From the NCBI RefSeq assembly GCF_039908635.1, contig NZ_CP150918.1, positions 620,001 through 684,000 on the forward strand: DNA of 64,000 bases, read 5' to 3'. Under the pieces are notes generated by a model, which worked only from the letters and a program-made list of their open reading frames with translations, did no database searches and was not told the origin of the DNA. The position numbers and the translations under genes are program-made. Below, one piece after another: positions 39,712 to 49,970 of the stretch. Origin of the DNA: Pseudomonas purpurea. Its GTDB lineage: Bacteria > Pseudomonadota > Gammaproteobacteria > Pseudomonadales > Pseudomonadaceae. The first letter of the stretch is position 1. Every line of letters begins with the position of its first letter.

Positions 39712-42339
39712 ATGGCCGATTGGCAGTCCCTCGATCCCGAGGCCGCTCGTGAAGCGGAAAAATATGAAAACCCTATTCCTAGCCGCGAACTGATCCTTCA
39801 GCACCTTGCTGATCGGGGTTCGCCAGCTAACCGCGAGCAACTGGTTGAAGAGTTCGGTCTGACCACAGAAGACCAACTCGAAGCCCTGCGTCGCCGCTTG
39901 CGCGCCATGGAGCGCGACGCTCAACTCATCTATACCCGTCGTGGCACTTACGCGCCGGTCGACAAGCTCGACCTGATCCTGGGCCGCATCAGCGGTCACC
40001 GTGACGGCTTCGGCTTCCTGATCCCGGACGACGGCAGTGACGACCTGTTCATGAGCCCGGCGCAAATGCGCCTGGTGTTTGACGGCGACCGTGCCCTGGC
40101 ACGCGTTTCCGGCCTGGACCGTCGTGGTCGCCGTGAAGGCGTGATCGTTGAAGTGGTTTCCCGTGCTCACGAAACCATCGTTGGCCGCTACTTCGAAGAA
40201 GGCGGCATCGGTTTCGTGGTAGCCGACAATCCGAAGATCCAGCAGGAAGTGCTGGTCACGCCGGGCCGTAACGCCAATGCCAAGATCGGCCAATTCGTTG
40301 AAGTGAAGATCACTCACTGGCCGACCCCGCGTTTCCAGCCGCAAGGCGATGTGGTGGAAGTGGTCGGCAACTACATGGCGCCGGGCATGGAAATCGATAT
40401 TGCCCTGCGTACCTACGACATTCCTCACGTCTGGCCTGAAGCGGTACTCAAGGAAGCTGCCAAGCTCAAGCCGGAAGTCGAAGAGAAAGACAAAGAAAAA
40501 CGCATCGACCTGCGTCATCTGCCGTTCGTCACCATCGACGGTGAAGATGCGCGCGACTTCGACGATGCGGTGTACTGCGAGGCTCGTCCGGGCAAGCTGC
40601 GCCTGTTCTCCGGCGGCTGGAAGTTGTACGTGGCGATTGCCGACGTCTCCAGCTACGTGAAGATCGGTTCGGCGCTGGATGCCGAGTCCCAGGTGCGCGG
40701 CAACTCGGTGTACTTCCCCGAGCGCGTGGTACCGATGCTGCCTGAGCAGCTGTCCAACGGCCTGTGCTCGCTGAACCCGCACGTTGATCGTCTGGCCATG
40801 GTGTGCGAGATGACCATCTCCAAATCCGGCGAGATGACCGACTATTGCTTCTACGAAGCGGTGATTCACTCCCACGCTCGCCTGACCTACAACAAGGTCA
40901 GCTCGATGCTGGAAACGCCGAAGCTCGCCGAGGCTCGTCAGCTTCGTGGCGAATACAACGACGTTCTTCCGCACCTCAAGCAACTGTACTCGCTGTACAA
41001 GGTGTTGCTGGCGGCCCGTCACGTGCGTGGCGCGATCGATTTCGAAACGCAGGAAACCCGGATCATCTTCGGTTCCGAGCGCAAGATCGCCGAAATCCGT
41101 CCGACCGTGCGTAACGACGCGCACAAGCTGATCGAGGAATGCATGCTGGCGGCCAACGTGGCCACCGCCGAGTTCCTGAAAAAGCACGAAATCCCTGCGC
41201 TGTACCGCGTTCACGACGGCCCGCCACCGGAGCGTCTGGAAAAACTGCGCGCCTTCCTCGGCGAGCTCGGCCTGTCCCTGCACAAAGGCAAGGACGGCCC
41301 GTCGCCGAAGGACTACCAGGCATTGCTGGCCGGGATCAAGGATCGTCCGGATTTCCACCTGATCCAGACCGTCATGCTGCGTTCGCTGAGCCAAGCGGTG
41401 TACAGCGCTGATAACCAGGGCCACTTCGGTCTGAATTACGAAGCCTATACCCACTTCACTTCGCCAATTCGTCGCTACCCGGACTTGCTCACGCACCGGG
41501 CGATTCGCAGCGTTATCCATTCCAAAATGGACACCCCGCACGTCAAGCGTGCTGGCGCGATGACCATCCCGAAAGCGCGTATCTATCCGTACGACGAAGC
41601 GGCGCTGGAACAGCTCGGCGAGCAGTGCTCGATGAGCGAGCGCCGCGCCGACGAAGCGACCCGCGACGTGGTGAACTGGCTCAAGTGCGAGTTCATGAAG
41701 GATCGTGTGGGCGAGTCGTTCCCGGGTGTGATTACTGCGGTGACCGGTTTTGGCCTGTTCGTCGAGTTGACGGACATCTACGTCGAAGGTCTGGTCCACG
41801 TGACCGCTTTGCCGGGCGACTACTACCACTTCGACCCTGTGCATCACCGCCTGGCCGGTGAGCGTACCGGTCGTAGCTTCCGCCTCGGCGATACCGTCGA
41901 GGTGCGCGTCATGCGGGTCGACCTGGACGAGCGCAAGATCGACTTCGAGATGGCTGAAAAAACCATCAGCGCGCCGATTGGTCGCAAGAAGCGTGGTGCC
42001 GAAACGTCTGCGCCTGCTGCCAAGACTGCCGCAGAGCCTGCACTGGCGAAATCCGGTCGTCGTCCTGCCAAGGAAAAAGCCGTCGAAGCTTATCGCCCAA
42101 GCGATGCGGCGGCGAAAAACGCCGAAGTGCGTAAAAGCCGTGAAATGAAGCAGGCGTTGCTGGCCGAAGCGAAAAGCGGCGGTAAAGCGGCGTCTGGGGG
42201 AAAGGCCGGGCGGTCGGCGCCTGAAAAGGCCACCGGCGGTAAGCCAGCCAAACCGAGTAAACACCGTAAAGGCCCGCCAAAAGCGGGCTCGGCTCCAGCC
42301 AGAAGTGGCGGGGCGCGTAAACCTAAGGTCAAGTCATGA
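39712..42339 (+). CDS. rnr: Ribonuclease R
   Basis: An 875-residue 3'-5' exoribonuclease that degrades structured RNA and works on defective rRNA and in trans-translation. Order: helix-turn-helix-like N-terminus, cold-shock domains, the RNB catalytic domain with DGEDARDFDDAVYCE (the acidic metal-binding cluster), and an S1 domain (GVITAVTGFGLFVELTDIYV). The C-terminal tail (about the last 120 residues) is rich in Lys, Ala and Ser and assists RNA unwinding and ribosome contact. rlmB overlaps its end by 4 bp, as in E. coli. Confidence 0.96.
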   Translation: MADWQSLDPEAAREAEKYENPIPSRELILQHLADRGSPANREQLVEEFGLTTEDQLEALRRRLRAMERDAQLIYTRRGTYAPVDKLDLILGRISGHRDGFGFLIPDDGSDDLFMSPAQMRLVFDGDRALARVSGLDRRGRREGVIVEVVSRAHETIVGRYFEEGGIGFVVADNPKIQQEVLVTPGRNANAKIGQFVEVKITHWPTPRFQPQGDVVEVVGNYMAPGMEIDIALRTYDIPHVWPEAVLKEAAKLKPEVEEKDKEKRIDLRHLPFVTIDGEDARDFDDAVYCEARPGKLRLFSGGWKLYVAIADVSSYVKIGSALDAESQVRGNSVYFPERVVPMLPEQLSNGLCSLNPHVDRLAMVCEMTISKSGEMTDYCFYEAVIHSHARLTYNKVSSMLETPKLAEARQLRGEYNDVLPHLKQLYSLYKVLLAARHVRGAIDFETQETRIIFGSERKIAEIRPTVRNDAHKLIEECMLAANVATAEFLKKHEIPALYRVHDGPPPERLEKLRAFLGELGLSLHKGKDGPSPKDYQALLAGIKDRPDFHLIQTVMLRSLSQAVYSADNQGHFGLNYEAYTHFTSPIRRYPDLLTHRAIRSVIHSKMDTPHVKRAGAMTIPKARIYPYDEAALEQLGEQCSMSERRADEATRDVVNWLKCEFMKDRVGESFPGVITAVTGFGLFVELTDIYVEGLVHVTALPGDYYHFDPVHHRLAGERTGRSFRLGDTVEVRVMRVDLDERKIDFEMAEKTISAPIGRKKRGAETSAPAAKTAAEPALAKSGRRPAKEKAVEAYRPSDAAAKNAEVRKSREMKQALLAEAKSGGKAASGGKAGRSAPEKATGGKPAKPSKHRKGPPKAGSAPARSGGARKPKVKS

Positions 42340-43103
42340 GCCAGTTGGAAAAAATCTATGGCGTGCATGCCGTAGAAGCGTTGCTGCGTCATCACCCTAA
42401 GCGCGTCAAGCAGATCTGGCTGGCCGAAGGGCGTAGCGATCCGCGCGTGCAGACGCTGATCGAGCTGGCCAACGAAAACCGCGTTGCCGTCGGTCAGGCT
42501 GAGCGCCGTGAGCTGGATGCCTGGGTTGAAGGCGTGCACCAGGGTGTGGTGGCGGACGTGAGTCCAAGCCAGGTCTGGGGCGAGGCGATGCTCGACGAGC
42601 TGCTGGACCGTACCGAAGGCGCACCGTTGTTGCTGGTGCTCGACGGTGTGACCGATCCGCATAACCTCGGTGCTTGCCTGCGTTCTGCCGATGCGGCGGG
42701 TGCGTTGGCGGTGATCGTTCCGAAGGACAAGTCAGCCACCCTGACGCCGACGGTGCGTAAAGTCGCTTGCGGCGCAGCGGAAGTGATTCCCTTGGTGGCC
42801 GTGACCAACCTGGCGCGCACCCTGGAAAAACTCAAGCAGCGTGGCTTGTGGGTCGTCGGCACGGCGGGCGAGGCTGAGCAGGATCTGTATCAGCAAGACC
42901 TGACCGGCCCGACTATCCTGATCATGGGGGCGGAAGGTAGCGGGATGCGCCGCCTGACTCGCGATCTTTGCGACTATCTGGTGCGTTTGCCGATGGCCGG
43001 TAGCGTCAGCAGCCTCAACGTTTCCGTGGCGACGGGCGTGTGCCTGTTCGAAGCCCTGCGTCAGCGCGGCGTAAAAGCCGCCGGAACCGCCAAGAAGTCC
43101 TGA
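42336..43103 (+). CDS. rlmB: 23S rRNA (guanosine-2'-O-)-methyltransferase RlmB
   Basis: A 255-residue SpoU-family enzyme that methylates the ribose of G2251 in 23S rRNA. The N-terminal L30e-like domain binds RNA; the C-terminal knotted domain carries the SAM-binding motifs NLGACLRSADAAG, IMGAEGSGM and PMAGSVSSLNVSVATG. Coupled to rnr by an ATGA-type overlap. Confidence 0.95.
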   Translation: MSQLEKIYGVHAVEALLRHHPKRVKQIWLAEGRSDPRVQTLIELANENRVAVGQAERRELDAWVEGVHQGVVADVSPSQVWGEAMLDELLDRTEGAPLLLVLDGVTDPHNLGACLRSADAAGALAVIVPKDKSATLTPTVRKVACGAAEVIPLVAVTNLARTLEKLKQRGLWVVGTAGEAEQDLYQQDLTGPTILIMGAEGSGMRRLTRDLCDYLVRLPMAGSVSSLNVSVATGVCLFEALRQRGVKAAGTAKKS

Positions 43104-43119
43104 TCTGCTGCGCATCCCC

Positions 43120-43209
43120 TGTGGGAGCGAGCTTGCTCGCGATAGCGGAGTCTCATTCGGCATCAATGTTGAATGTTGCGCCCCCATCGCGAGCAAGCTC
43201 GCTCCCACA
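43120..43209. repeat. REPIN, GTGGGAGCGAGC family
   Basis: A 90-bp element with near-perfect inverted arms (TGTGGGAGCGAGCTTGCTCG and its complement) around a spacer with the core CATCAATGTTGAATG. It separates rlmB from the ribosomal operon. Confidence 0.9.
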
Positions 43210-43272
43210 ATGGTTTGTGTCGGGGCGAAAAGTAGTGGTGTGAACGAGCTGTTCAAATAATCACCAATTGCC

Positions 43273-43301
43273 TTGCACCTCTTCTGTCCCTTCTCTACAA
43301 T
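43273..43301 (+). promoter_or_regulatory. Promoter and leader of the rpsF operon
   Basis: TTGCAC (43273-43278), a 17-bp spacer and TACAAT (43296-43301). The leader of about 110 nt to rpsF contains a small stem at 43380-43393 (CCGCT / AGCGG around TTTG) just before the ribosome-binding sequence. Leaders of this operon are known in many bacteria to bind the S6:S18 complex for feedback; I cannot confirm the exact motif here. Confidence 0.6.
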
Positions 43302-43419
43302 TGCGCCCCTTGCTGTGACGGCAGGCACGCATGTGTCCTACGCCCGCAAGTCCATAAGTGTCATTCACTCCTTGTCTGACCGCTTTTGAGCGGCAGGCTA
43401 CAACCCGTAAGGAGCATTC

Positions 43420-43842
43420 ATGCGTCATTACGAAATCATCTTTTTGGTCCACCCGGATCAAAGCGAGCAAGTCGGCGGCATGGTTGAGCGTTACACCAAG
43501 CTGATCGAAGAAGACGGCGGCAAAATCCACCGTCTGGAAGATTGGGGCCGTCGTCAACTGGCCTACGCAATCAACAATGTTCACAAGGCTCACTACGTGA
43601 TGCTGAACGTTGAGTGCACTGGCAAGGCCCTGGCCGAGCTGGAAGACAACTTCCGCTACAACGATGCAGTGATCCGTAACCTGGTCATCCGTCGCGAAGA
43701 AGCCGTTACCGGCCAATCCGAGATGCTCAAGGCTGAAGAAAACCGCAGTGAGCGCCGTGAGCGTCGCGACCGTCCTGAGCACTCCGACGCTGAAGGCGTT
43801 GACAGTGATGACAGCGACAACAGCGATAACGCTGACGAGTAA
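43420..43842 (+). CDS. rpsF: 30S ribosomal protein bS6
   Basis: A 140-residue ribosomal protein that binds 16S rRNA together with bS18. The beta-alpha-beta fold starts [18 protein letters not shown]; the C-terminal tail is a run of Asp and Ser residues (ending in DNADE), the substrate of RimK-type glutamate addition, which is relevant in Pseudomonas. First gene of the rpsF-rpsR-DUF2232-rplI operon. Confidence 0.98.
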   Translation: MRHYEIIFLVHPDQSEQVGGMVERYTKLIEEDGGKIHRLEDWGRRQLAYAINNVHKAHYVMLNVECTGKALAELEDNFRYNDAVIRNLVIRREEAVTGQSEMLKAEENRSERRERRDRPEHSDAEGVDSDDSDNSDNADE

Positions 43843-43870
43843 TCCACGGACCTTTTGAGGAGCCAATTAC

Positions 43871-44101
43871 ATGGCACGTTTCTTCCGTCGTCGTAAATTC
43901 TGCCGCTTCACCGCTGAAGACGTGAAAGAGATCGATTACAAAGATCTCAACACTCTGAAAGCTTATGTATCCGAGACCGGCAAAATCGTTCCAAGCCGCA
44001 TCACTGGTACCAAAGCTCGTTATCAGCGTCAGCTGGCCACCGCTATCAAGCGCGCCCGCTTCCTGGCCCTGCTGGCCTACACCGACAGCCACGGCCGCTG
44101 A
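43871..44101 (+). CDS. rpsR: 30S ribosomal protein bS18
   Basis: A 76-residue basic protein that pairs with bS6 on the platform of the small subunit. It begins [18 protein letters not shown] and has the conserved [18 protein letters not shown] segment. A GAGGAGCC ribosome-binding site precedes it. The single-Cys form suggests no zinc site. Confidence 0.98.
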
Positions 44102-44137
44102 GACCGGGCAGTCGACACGTAGTAAAGGATCGAATGC

Positions 44138-45028
44138 ATGCGCGCCTTAGCTGAATTCATCATGCGCGGACGTGTGCAGGCCACGCTGGTCGTGGCTGGA
44201 TCTGCGGCATTGCCGCTGTTGTTCTGGTTGAGTGCCGCTGCGGCAAGCCTTGTGCTTCTGCGGCGCGGTTCGAACGCCATGGGCGTTATTGGTGTGGGAG
44301 TGCTTTCAGCGTTAATTTGCTGGCACTTCCAGCAAGATCCCAGCGCGCTTTTGGTGCTGCTGGGGACTTGTGGTCTGGCGCTGGTTTTACGCGCTGGTCA
44401 CTCCTGGAACCGCGTGCTGCTGGTCAGCATGGCAATCGGTTTGTTGTGTGCAGTGAGTCTGGGGACGTTTTTCAGCCCCATGATCGATGGCCTTGCGCAG
44501 GAATTTGCAAAAGTTCTGCCGCAGGCCCTGGGTGACGTCTACGAGAAACTTTCGGTAGACCAGCGAGCAAGCCTCGCGTCACTGATTGCACCCCTCATGA
44601 TCAGTTCGATTGCGGTCATGTTTCAGATTTTCAGTGTGTTGTGCCTGATTCTTGGGCGCTACTGGCAAGCGTTGTTGTACAACCCTGGTGGTTTTGGTCG
44701 CGAGTTTCGCGATATCCGAATCCCGAAGGGACCGGCGATGTTGCTGCTGGCATTCATGTTTGTGGGGCCGTTCCTCGGCACGCAAATGTTGTTTTTATTG
44801 CCGTTGTGCAGCGTACCGCTGGTCTTCGCCGGGCTGGCCTTGATTCACGGGCTGGTGGCGCAAAAAAAACTGGCCGGTTTCTGGCTGGTGGGGATGTACG
44901 TGACGCTGTTGCCTTTCATGCACTTGATCGGTCCGTTACTCATGGTCTTGGCCGTTGTCGACAGCCTGATTGATTTTCGCGGTCGTTTGGCGTCGAAAGA
45001 TGTCGATAACGCGAACGGTGAAGGTTAA
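44138..45028 (+). CDS. DUF2232 (YybS-like) membrane protein
   Basis: A 296-residue inner-membrane protein with about eight hydrophobic segments, including AALPLLFWLSAAAASLVLL near the N-terminus and MLLLAFMFVGPFLGTQMLFL in the C-terminal half. The family is regularly inserted between rpsR and rplI in Pseudomonas and other bacteria, but its function is not established. No catalytic motif seen. It is followed by rplI after 19 bp. Confidence 0.85.
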   Translation: MRALAEFIMRGRVQATLVVAGSAALPLLFWLSAAAASLVLLRRGSNAMGVIGVGVLSALICWHFQQDPSALLVLLGTCGLALVLRAGHSWNRVLLVSMAIGLLCAVSLGTFFSPMIDGLAQEFAKVLPQALGDVYEKLSVDQRASLASLIAPLMISSIAVMFQIFSVLCLILGRYWQALLYNPGGFGREFRDIRIPKGPAMLLLAFMFVGPFLGTQMLFLLPLCSVPLVFAGLALIHGLVAQKKLAGFWLVGMYVTLLPFMHLIGPLLMVLAVVDSLIDFRGRLASKDVDNANGEG

Positions 45029-45047
45029 AAGTTAAGAGGATTTTCAC

Positions 45048-45494
45048 ATGCAACTGATCCTTCTGGAAAAAGTCGCCAACCTGGGCAACCTGGGCGACAA
45101 AGTGAACGTTAAGGCTGGTTACGGCCGTAACTACCTGCTGCCTTACGGCAAAGCTACCGCTGCGACCGCTGCCAACCTGGCTGCGTTCGAAGAGCGTCGT
45201 GCTGAGCTGGAAAAACTGGCTGCAGACAAAAAAGCATCGGCTGAAAGCCGCGCTGCCCAACTGGCTGAGCTGGAAGTGACCATCACTGCCACCGCTGGTG
45301 ACGAAGGCAAGCTGTTTGGTTCGATCGGTACTCACGACATCGCTGATGCACTGACCGCCTCTGGCGTTGAAGTTGCAAAAAGCGAAGTTCGTCTGCCGAA
45401 CGGCACCATCCGCAACGTAGGTGAATTCGACGTAGCTGTGCACCTGCACGCTGAAGTTGAAGCCACCGTACGCGTTGTCGTGGTAGCAGCTTAA
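45048..45494 (+). CDS. rplI: 50S ribosomal protein bL9
   Basis: A 148-residue protein of the L1-stalk base that helps keep the reading frame. The conserved N-terminal domain ([19 protein letters not shown] and [13 protein letters not shown]) is joined by a long helix to the C-terminal domain. An AAGAGGA ribosome-binding site precedes it. Last gene of the ribosomal operon; a terminator follows. Confidence 0.98.
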   Translation: MQLILLEKVANLGNLGDKVNVKAGYGRNYLLPYGKATAATAANLAAFEERRAELEKLAADKKASAESRAAQLAELEVTITATAGDEGKLFGSIGTHDIADALTASGVEVAKSEVRLPNGTIRNVGEFDVAVHLHAEVEATVRVVVVAA

Positions 45495-45539
45495 GCAGCA
45501 CTTGTCGGCTGGCACCCTTGGGTGCTTGCCGGTAACATC

Positions 45540-45575
45540 GGGCACGATCCTGTTTACAGGTCGTGCCCTTTGTCT
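45540..45575 (+). terminator. Intrinsic terminator between rplI and dnaB
   Basis: GGGCACGA and TCGTGCCC form the outer stem, an inner CCTG/CAGG pair extends it, and TTTGTCTTT follows. A smaller hairpin (GGCACCC / GGGTGC) stands just before it. Confidence 0.8.
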
Positions 45576-45630
45576 TTCTGCGGTTCCTGCTTTTCTACAA
45601 TCCCTGCTTTTCCTGAATAACCAAGTGGCC

Positions 45631-47025
45631 ATGAACGATATCTCCGCTCCTGAGCAATACGACCTGCAAACCGCCGCGCTGAAAGTGCCGCCGCATTCCA
45701 TCGAGGCCGAACAGGCTGTACTCGGTGGTCTGATGCTGGACAACAACGCCTGGGAGCGCGTGCTCGATCAGGTCTCGGACGGCGATTTCTATCGTCATGA
45801 CCACCGCCTGATCTTCCGCGCAATCGCCAAGCTGGCCGATCAGAACTCGCCGATCGACGTCGTGACCCTTGCCGAGCAACTGGACAAGGAGGGTCAGACC
45901 TCGCAGGTCGGTGGCCTCGGTTACCTTGCCGAACTGGCAAAAAACACGCCGTCTGTCGCCAACATCAAGGCTTATGCGCAGATCGTTCGCGCACGGGCGA
46001 CCTTGCGGCAGTTGATCGGCATTGCCACCGAGATTGCCGACAGCGCCTTCAACCCGGAAGGGCGCACCGCTGAAGAAATTCTCGACGAAGCCGAGCGGCA
46101 GATCTTCCAGATTGCCGAGGCCCGTCCGAAAACCGGCGGCCCGGTGAGCGTCAACGACCTGTTGACCAAGGCCATCGACCGCATCGATACCTTGTTCAAC
46201 ACCGATAACGCCATTACCGGCCTGTCTACCGGGTACACCGACCTCGACGAGAAAACCAGCGGCCTGCAACCGTCCGACTTGATCATCGTCGCCGGCCGTC
46301 CATCGATGGGTAAAACCACCTTTGCGATGAACCTGGTGGAAAACGCCGTATTGCGCAGCGACAAGTGCGTACTGGTTTACTCGCTCGAGATGCCAGGCGA
46401 ATCGCTGATCATGCGTATGTTGTCGTCCCTTGGCCGGATCGACCAGACCAAGGTCCGTGCCGGTCGCCTGGACGACGACGATTGGCCGCGCCTGACCTCG
46501 GCGGTCAACCTGCTCAACGATCGCAAGCTGTTCATCGACGATACGGCGGGTATCAGCCCGTCGGAAATGCGTGCGCGAACCCGGCGCCTGGTGCGTGAGC
46601 ACGGCGACATCGCCCTGATCATGATCGACTACCTGCAACTGATGCAGATCCCCGGCTCGGGCGGCGACAACCGGACCAACGAGATTTCCGAAATCTCCCG
46701 GTCCTTGAAAGCCCTGGCCAAGGAATTCAACTGCCCGGTAGTGGCGTTGTCGCAGCTCAACCGCTCCCTGGAGCAACGACCGAACAAACGCCCGATCAAC
46801 TCCGACTTGCGGGAATCCGGAGCGATCGAGCAGGACGCCGACGTCATCATGTTCGTGTACCGGGACGAGGTGTATCACCCGGAAACCGAACACAAAGGCA
46901 TCGCCGAGATCATCATCGGCAAGCAGCGGAACGGCCCGATCGGTACGTCACGCCTGGCGTTTATCGGCAAGTACACGCGCTTCGAAAACCTCGCGCCGGG
47001 CAGCTATAACTTCGACGATGAGTAA
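45631..47025 (+). CDS. dnaB: Replicative DNA helicase DnaB
   Basis: A 464-residue hexameric helicase of the replication fork. The N-terminal DnaB domain (VPPHSIEAEQAVLGGLMLDN) is joined to the RecA-like motor with Walker A GRPSMGKTTF, Walker B LIMIDYLQLM and the arginine-finger region GPIGTSRLAF. The frame is open back to 45502, but that region holds the terminator; the ATG at 45631 gives the usual N-terminus MNDISAPEQYDL. No intein is present. Confidence 0.97.
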   Translation: MNDISAPEQYDLQTAALKVPPHSIEAEQAVLGGLMLDNNAWERVLDQVSDGDFYRHDHRLIFRAIAKLADQNSPIDVVTLAEQLDKEGQTSQVGGLGYLAELAKNTPSVANIKAYAQIVRARATLRQLIGIATEIADSAFNPEGRTAEEILDEAERQIFQIAEARPKTGGPVSVNDLLTKAIDRIDTLFNTDNAITGLSTGYTDLDEKTSGLQPSDLIIVAGRPSMGKTTFAMNLVENAVLRSDKCVLVYSLEMPGESLIMRMLSSLGRIDQTKVRAGRLDDDDWPRLTSAVNLLNDRKLFIDDTAGISPSEMRARTRRLVREHGDIALIMIDYLQLMQIPGSGGDNRTNEISEISRSLKALAKEFNCPVVALSQLNRSLEQRPNKRPINSDLRESGAIEQDADVIMFVYRDEVYHPETEHKGIAEIIIGKQRNGPIGTSRLAFIGKYTRFENLAPGSYNFDDE

Positions 47026-47052
47026 CCCGAAAATCTGTGGCTAGGGGGTTTT

Positions 47053-47146
47053 TGTGGCGAGGGAGCTTGCTCCCGCTTGAGTGCGCAGCGCTCACAAGAT
47101 TTTGGGGCCGCTTCGCAGCCCAGCGGGAGCAAGCTCCCTCGCCACA
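47053..47146. repeat. REP pair, GGCGAGGGAGC family, short spacer
   Basis: Inverted copies (TGTGGCGAGGGAGCTTGCTC and GGGAGCAAGCTCCCTCGCCA) with a 55-bp or so spacer, between dnaB and ygiQ. Confidence 0.88.
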
Positions 47147-47196
47147 GGGTCTATGCAAGACCTTTGGGCCTGTACGCGAACCAGCCACCGACATTT

Positions 47197-47238
47197 CCGA
47201 CCATTGCGGTCGGAATTGGTTATTTTTTGTGCTATATT
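47197..47238 (+). promoter_or_regulatory. Hairpin and extended -10 promoter of ygiQ
   Basis: CCGACC/GGTCGG form a 6-bp stem (47197-47213) and are followed by a T-rich stretch and TGCTATATT (47230-47238), an extended -10 element about 45 bp before ygiQ. The stem could be the dnaB terminator or an operator. Confidence 0.5.
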
Positions 47239-47281
47239 CCGCGCCCGCGAAATTCAATGAAAGCCAACACCGGTTATCGAC

Positions 47282-49588
47282 ATGCAAGCAGCCAAGCCGT
47301 TATTTGACTATCCGAAATACTGGGCCGAATGTTTCGGGCCAGCGCCATTCCTGCCGATGAGCAGGGAGGAGATGGATCAGCTCGGCTGGGACTCCTGCGA
47401 CATCATCATTGTCACCGGTGATGCGTACGTCGACCACCCGTCGTTCGGCATGGCAATCATCGGCCGGCTGCTGGAGTCCCAGGGCTTTCGCGTCGGGATC
47501 ATTGCCCAGCCAAACTGGCAGTCCAAAGACGACTTCATGAAGCTCGGCGAGCCGAACCTGTTCTTCGGCGTCGCGGCCGGCAACATGGATTCGATGATCA
47601 ACCGTTACACCGCCGACAAGAAAATCCGTTCCGATGACGCCTACACCCCCGGTGGCATGGCAGGCAAACGTCCGGATCGCGCAAGCCTGGTTTACAGCCA
47701 GCGCTGCAAGGAAGCCTACAAGAACGTGCCGATTGTGCTGGGTGGCATCGAAGCTTCCCTGCGCCGCATTGCGCACTACGATTACTGGCAGGACCGGGTG
47801 CGTAACTCGATCCTGATCGACGCCTGCGCCGACATTCTGCTGTACGGCAACGCCGAGCGTGCGATTGTCGAGGTCGCCCAGCGCCTGTCCTACGGTCACA
47901 AGATCGAAGACATCACCGACGTGCGCGGCACCGCGTTCATTCGTCGTGACACGCCCAAAGACTGGTACGAAGTCGACTCCACGCGCATCGACCGTCCGGG
48001 CAAGGTCGACAAGATCATCAACCCGTACGTCAACACCCAAGACACCCAGGCCTGTGCCATCGAACAGGAGAAGGGACCGGTTGAGGATCCGCAGGAAGCC
48101 AAGGTCGTGCAGATCCTGGCCAGCCCACGGATGACCCGCGACAAGACCGTGATTCGCCTGCCGTCGGTAGAAAAAGTCCGTGGCGATGCGGTGCTTTACG
48201 CTCACGCCAACCGTGTGCTTCACCTGGAAACCAACCCGGGCAACGCCCGTGCGCTGGTTCAGAAGCACGGCGAGGTCGACGTCTGGTTCAACCCGCCGCC
48301 GATTCCGATGACCACCGAAGAAATGGACTACGTGTTCGGCATGCCGTACGCCCGTGTTCCGCACCCTGCGTATGGCAAGGAGAAGATCCCGGCCTACGAC
48401 ATGATCCGCTTCTCGGTGAACATCATGCGCGGCTGCTTCGGCGGCTGTACCTTCTGCTCGATCACCGAGCACGAAGGCCGGATCATCCAGAACCGTTCCG
48501 AAGAGTCGATCATTCGCGAAATCGAAGAGATCCGCGACAAAGTCCCGGGTTTCACCGGCGTGATCTCCGACCTCGGCGGCCCGACCGCGAACATGTACCG
48601 CATCGCCTGCAAGACGCCGGAAATCGAATCCGCGTGCCGCAAGCCTTCCTGCGTGTTCCCCGGCATCTGCCCGAACCTGAACACCGACCACTCGTCGCTG
48701 ATTCAGTTGTATCGCAGTGCTCGCGCCCTGCCGGGTGTGAAGAAAATCCTGATCGCTTCCGGCCTGCGTTACGACCTCGCGGTCGAGTCGCCGGAGTACG
48801 TCAAAGAGCTGGTGACTCACCACGTCGGTGGTTACCTGAAGATCGCCCCGGAACACACCGAGGAAGGTCCGCTCAACCAGATGATGAAGCCGGGCATTGG
48901 CAGCTATGACAAGTTCAAGCGCATGTTCGAGAAGTACACCAAGGAAGCCGGGAAAGAGCAGTACTTGATTCCGTACTTCATCGCCGCTCACCCGGGCACC
49001 ACCGACGAAGACATGATGAACCTGGCCCTGTGGCTCAAGGGCAACGGTTTCCGTGCGGACCAGGTGCAGGCGTTCTATCCGTCGCCGATGGCCACCGCCA
49101 CCGCGATGTACCACTCGGGCAAGAACCCGCTGCGTAAGGTGACTTACAAGAGCGACGCGGTGACCATCGTCAAGAGCGAAGAGCAGCGTCGTCTGCACAA
49201 GGCGTTCTTGCGTTACCACGACCCGAAAGGCTGGCCGATGCTGCGTGAAGCGCTGATCCGCATGGGCCGTGCCGAGCTGATCGGGCCGGGCAAGGACCAG
49301 TTGATTCCGCTGCACCAACCGTCTACCGACAGCTACCAGAGCGCCCGTCGCAAGAACTCGACGCCCGCCGGTAGCCATAAAGTGGCCGGGAAGGAAAAGA
49401 CCACCAAGATCCTCACCCAGCACACCGGCCTGCCGCCGCGTGCCAGTGACGGTGGCAACCCGTGGGACAAGCGTGAACAGGCCAAGGCTGCGGCGTTCGC
49501 CCGTAACCAGCAGGCCGCCAAGGAGCGCAAGGACGCTGCCAAAGGCAAAGGGCCGAAGCCGGCGCGTAAACCGGTCGTGCCGCGTTAA
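47282..49588 (+). CDS. Radical SAM protein YgiQ
   Basis: A 768-residue radical S-adenosylmethionine enzyme of the YgiQ (UPF0313) family; substrate unknown. The N-terminal domain (about residues 1-370) precedes the radical SAM core with its iron-sulfur motif CFGGCTFC (C-x3-C-x2-C) in the stretch [19 protein letters not shown]. The C-terminal 90 residues are Lys/Ala-rich and probably disordered. Full length for the family. Terminator downstream at 49609. Confidence 0.93.
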   Translation: MQAAKPLFDYPKYWAECFGPAPFLPMSREEMDQLGWDSCDIIIVTGDAYVDHPSFGMAIIGRLLESQGFRVGIIAQPNWQSKDDFMKLGEPNLFFGVAAGNMDSMINRYTADKKIRSDDAYTPGGMAGKRPDRASLVYSQRCKEAYKNVPIVLGGIEASLRRIAHYDYWQDRVRNSILIDACADILLYGNAERAIVEVAQRLSYGHKIEDITDVRGTAFIRRDTPKDWYEVDSTRIDRPGKVDKIINPYVNTQDTQACAIEQEKGPVEDPQEAKVVQILASPRMTRDKTVIRLPSVEKVRGDAVLYAHANRVLHLETNPGNARALVQKHGEVDVWFNPPPIPMTTEEMDYVFGMPYARVPHPAYGKEKIPAYDMIRFSVNIMRGCFGGCTFCSITEHEGRIIQNRSEESIIREIEEIRDKVPGFTGVISDLGGPTANMYRIACKTPEIESACRKPSCVFPGICPNLNTDHSSLIQLYRSARALPGVKKILIASGLRYDLAVESPEYVKELVTHHVGGYLKIAPEHTEEGPLNQMMKPGIGSYDKFKRMFEKYTKEAGKEQYLIPYFIAAHPGTTDEDMMNLALWLKGNGFRADQVQAFYPSPMATATAMYHSGKNPLRKVTYKSDAVTIVKSEEQRRLHKAFLRYHDPKGWPMLREALIRMGRAELIGPGKDQLIPLHQPSTDSYQSARRKNSTPAGSHKVAGKEKTTKILTQHTGLPPRASDGGNPWDKREQAKAAAFARNQQAAKERKDAAKGKGPKPARKPVVPR

Positions 49589-49608
49589 GCGCTGTTTGAG
49601 CTGAACAG

Positions 49609-49635
49609 AACGCCAACCCTCGGGTTGGCGTTTTT
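49609..49635 (+). terminator. Intrinsic terminator of ygiQ
   Basis: AACGCCAACCC and GGGTTGGCGTT with a 2-base loop and a T-run, 20 bp after the stop. Confidence 0.92.
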
Positions 49636-49659
49636 GCGTTCTGCGCAGTGATGAATACC

Positions 49660-49792
49660 TGTGGCGAGGGAGCTTGCTCCCGCTGGGGCGCGAAGCGGCC
49701 CTGAAATCAGGCGATGAATTTCGCCAGTAGGAATGTGCACGCCGGGTTTACGACTGCTATGCAGCCGAGCGGGAGCAAGCTCCCTCGCCACA
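49660..49792. repeat. REP pair, GGCGAGGGAGC family
   Basis: TGTGGCGAGGGAGCTTGCTC and its complement around a spacer of about 90 bp, in the ygiQ to transglutaminase gap (49589-49970). The remaining 178 bp to the next gene hold no ORF that I can support. Confidence 0.88.
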
Positions 49793-49970
49793 GAGGTGGC
49801 CCCCGATCGACTTACCGCCACATTTCTGTGCAACCCTCTTCGCCGAAAATCCTGCGTTGCGCGGTTTTGGTGCTGTACTGCGCTAAGCAATTGAAGAAAA
49901 CGCCGCAGATGCCGGATGGCATAAGTCTTGCGCGCGTTCATTCACGCTTGAGGCTCGCAGGAGGCACGCC

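Noticed and set aside
39709..42264. An 851-codon minus-strand frame opposite rnr
   Set aside because: Antisense shadow; the plus-strand RNase R is unmistakable.
47300..49423. A 707-codon minus-strand frame opposite ygiQ
   Set aside because: Antisense shadow; no motif, and the plus-strand radical SAM signature is clear.
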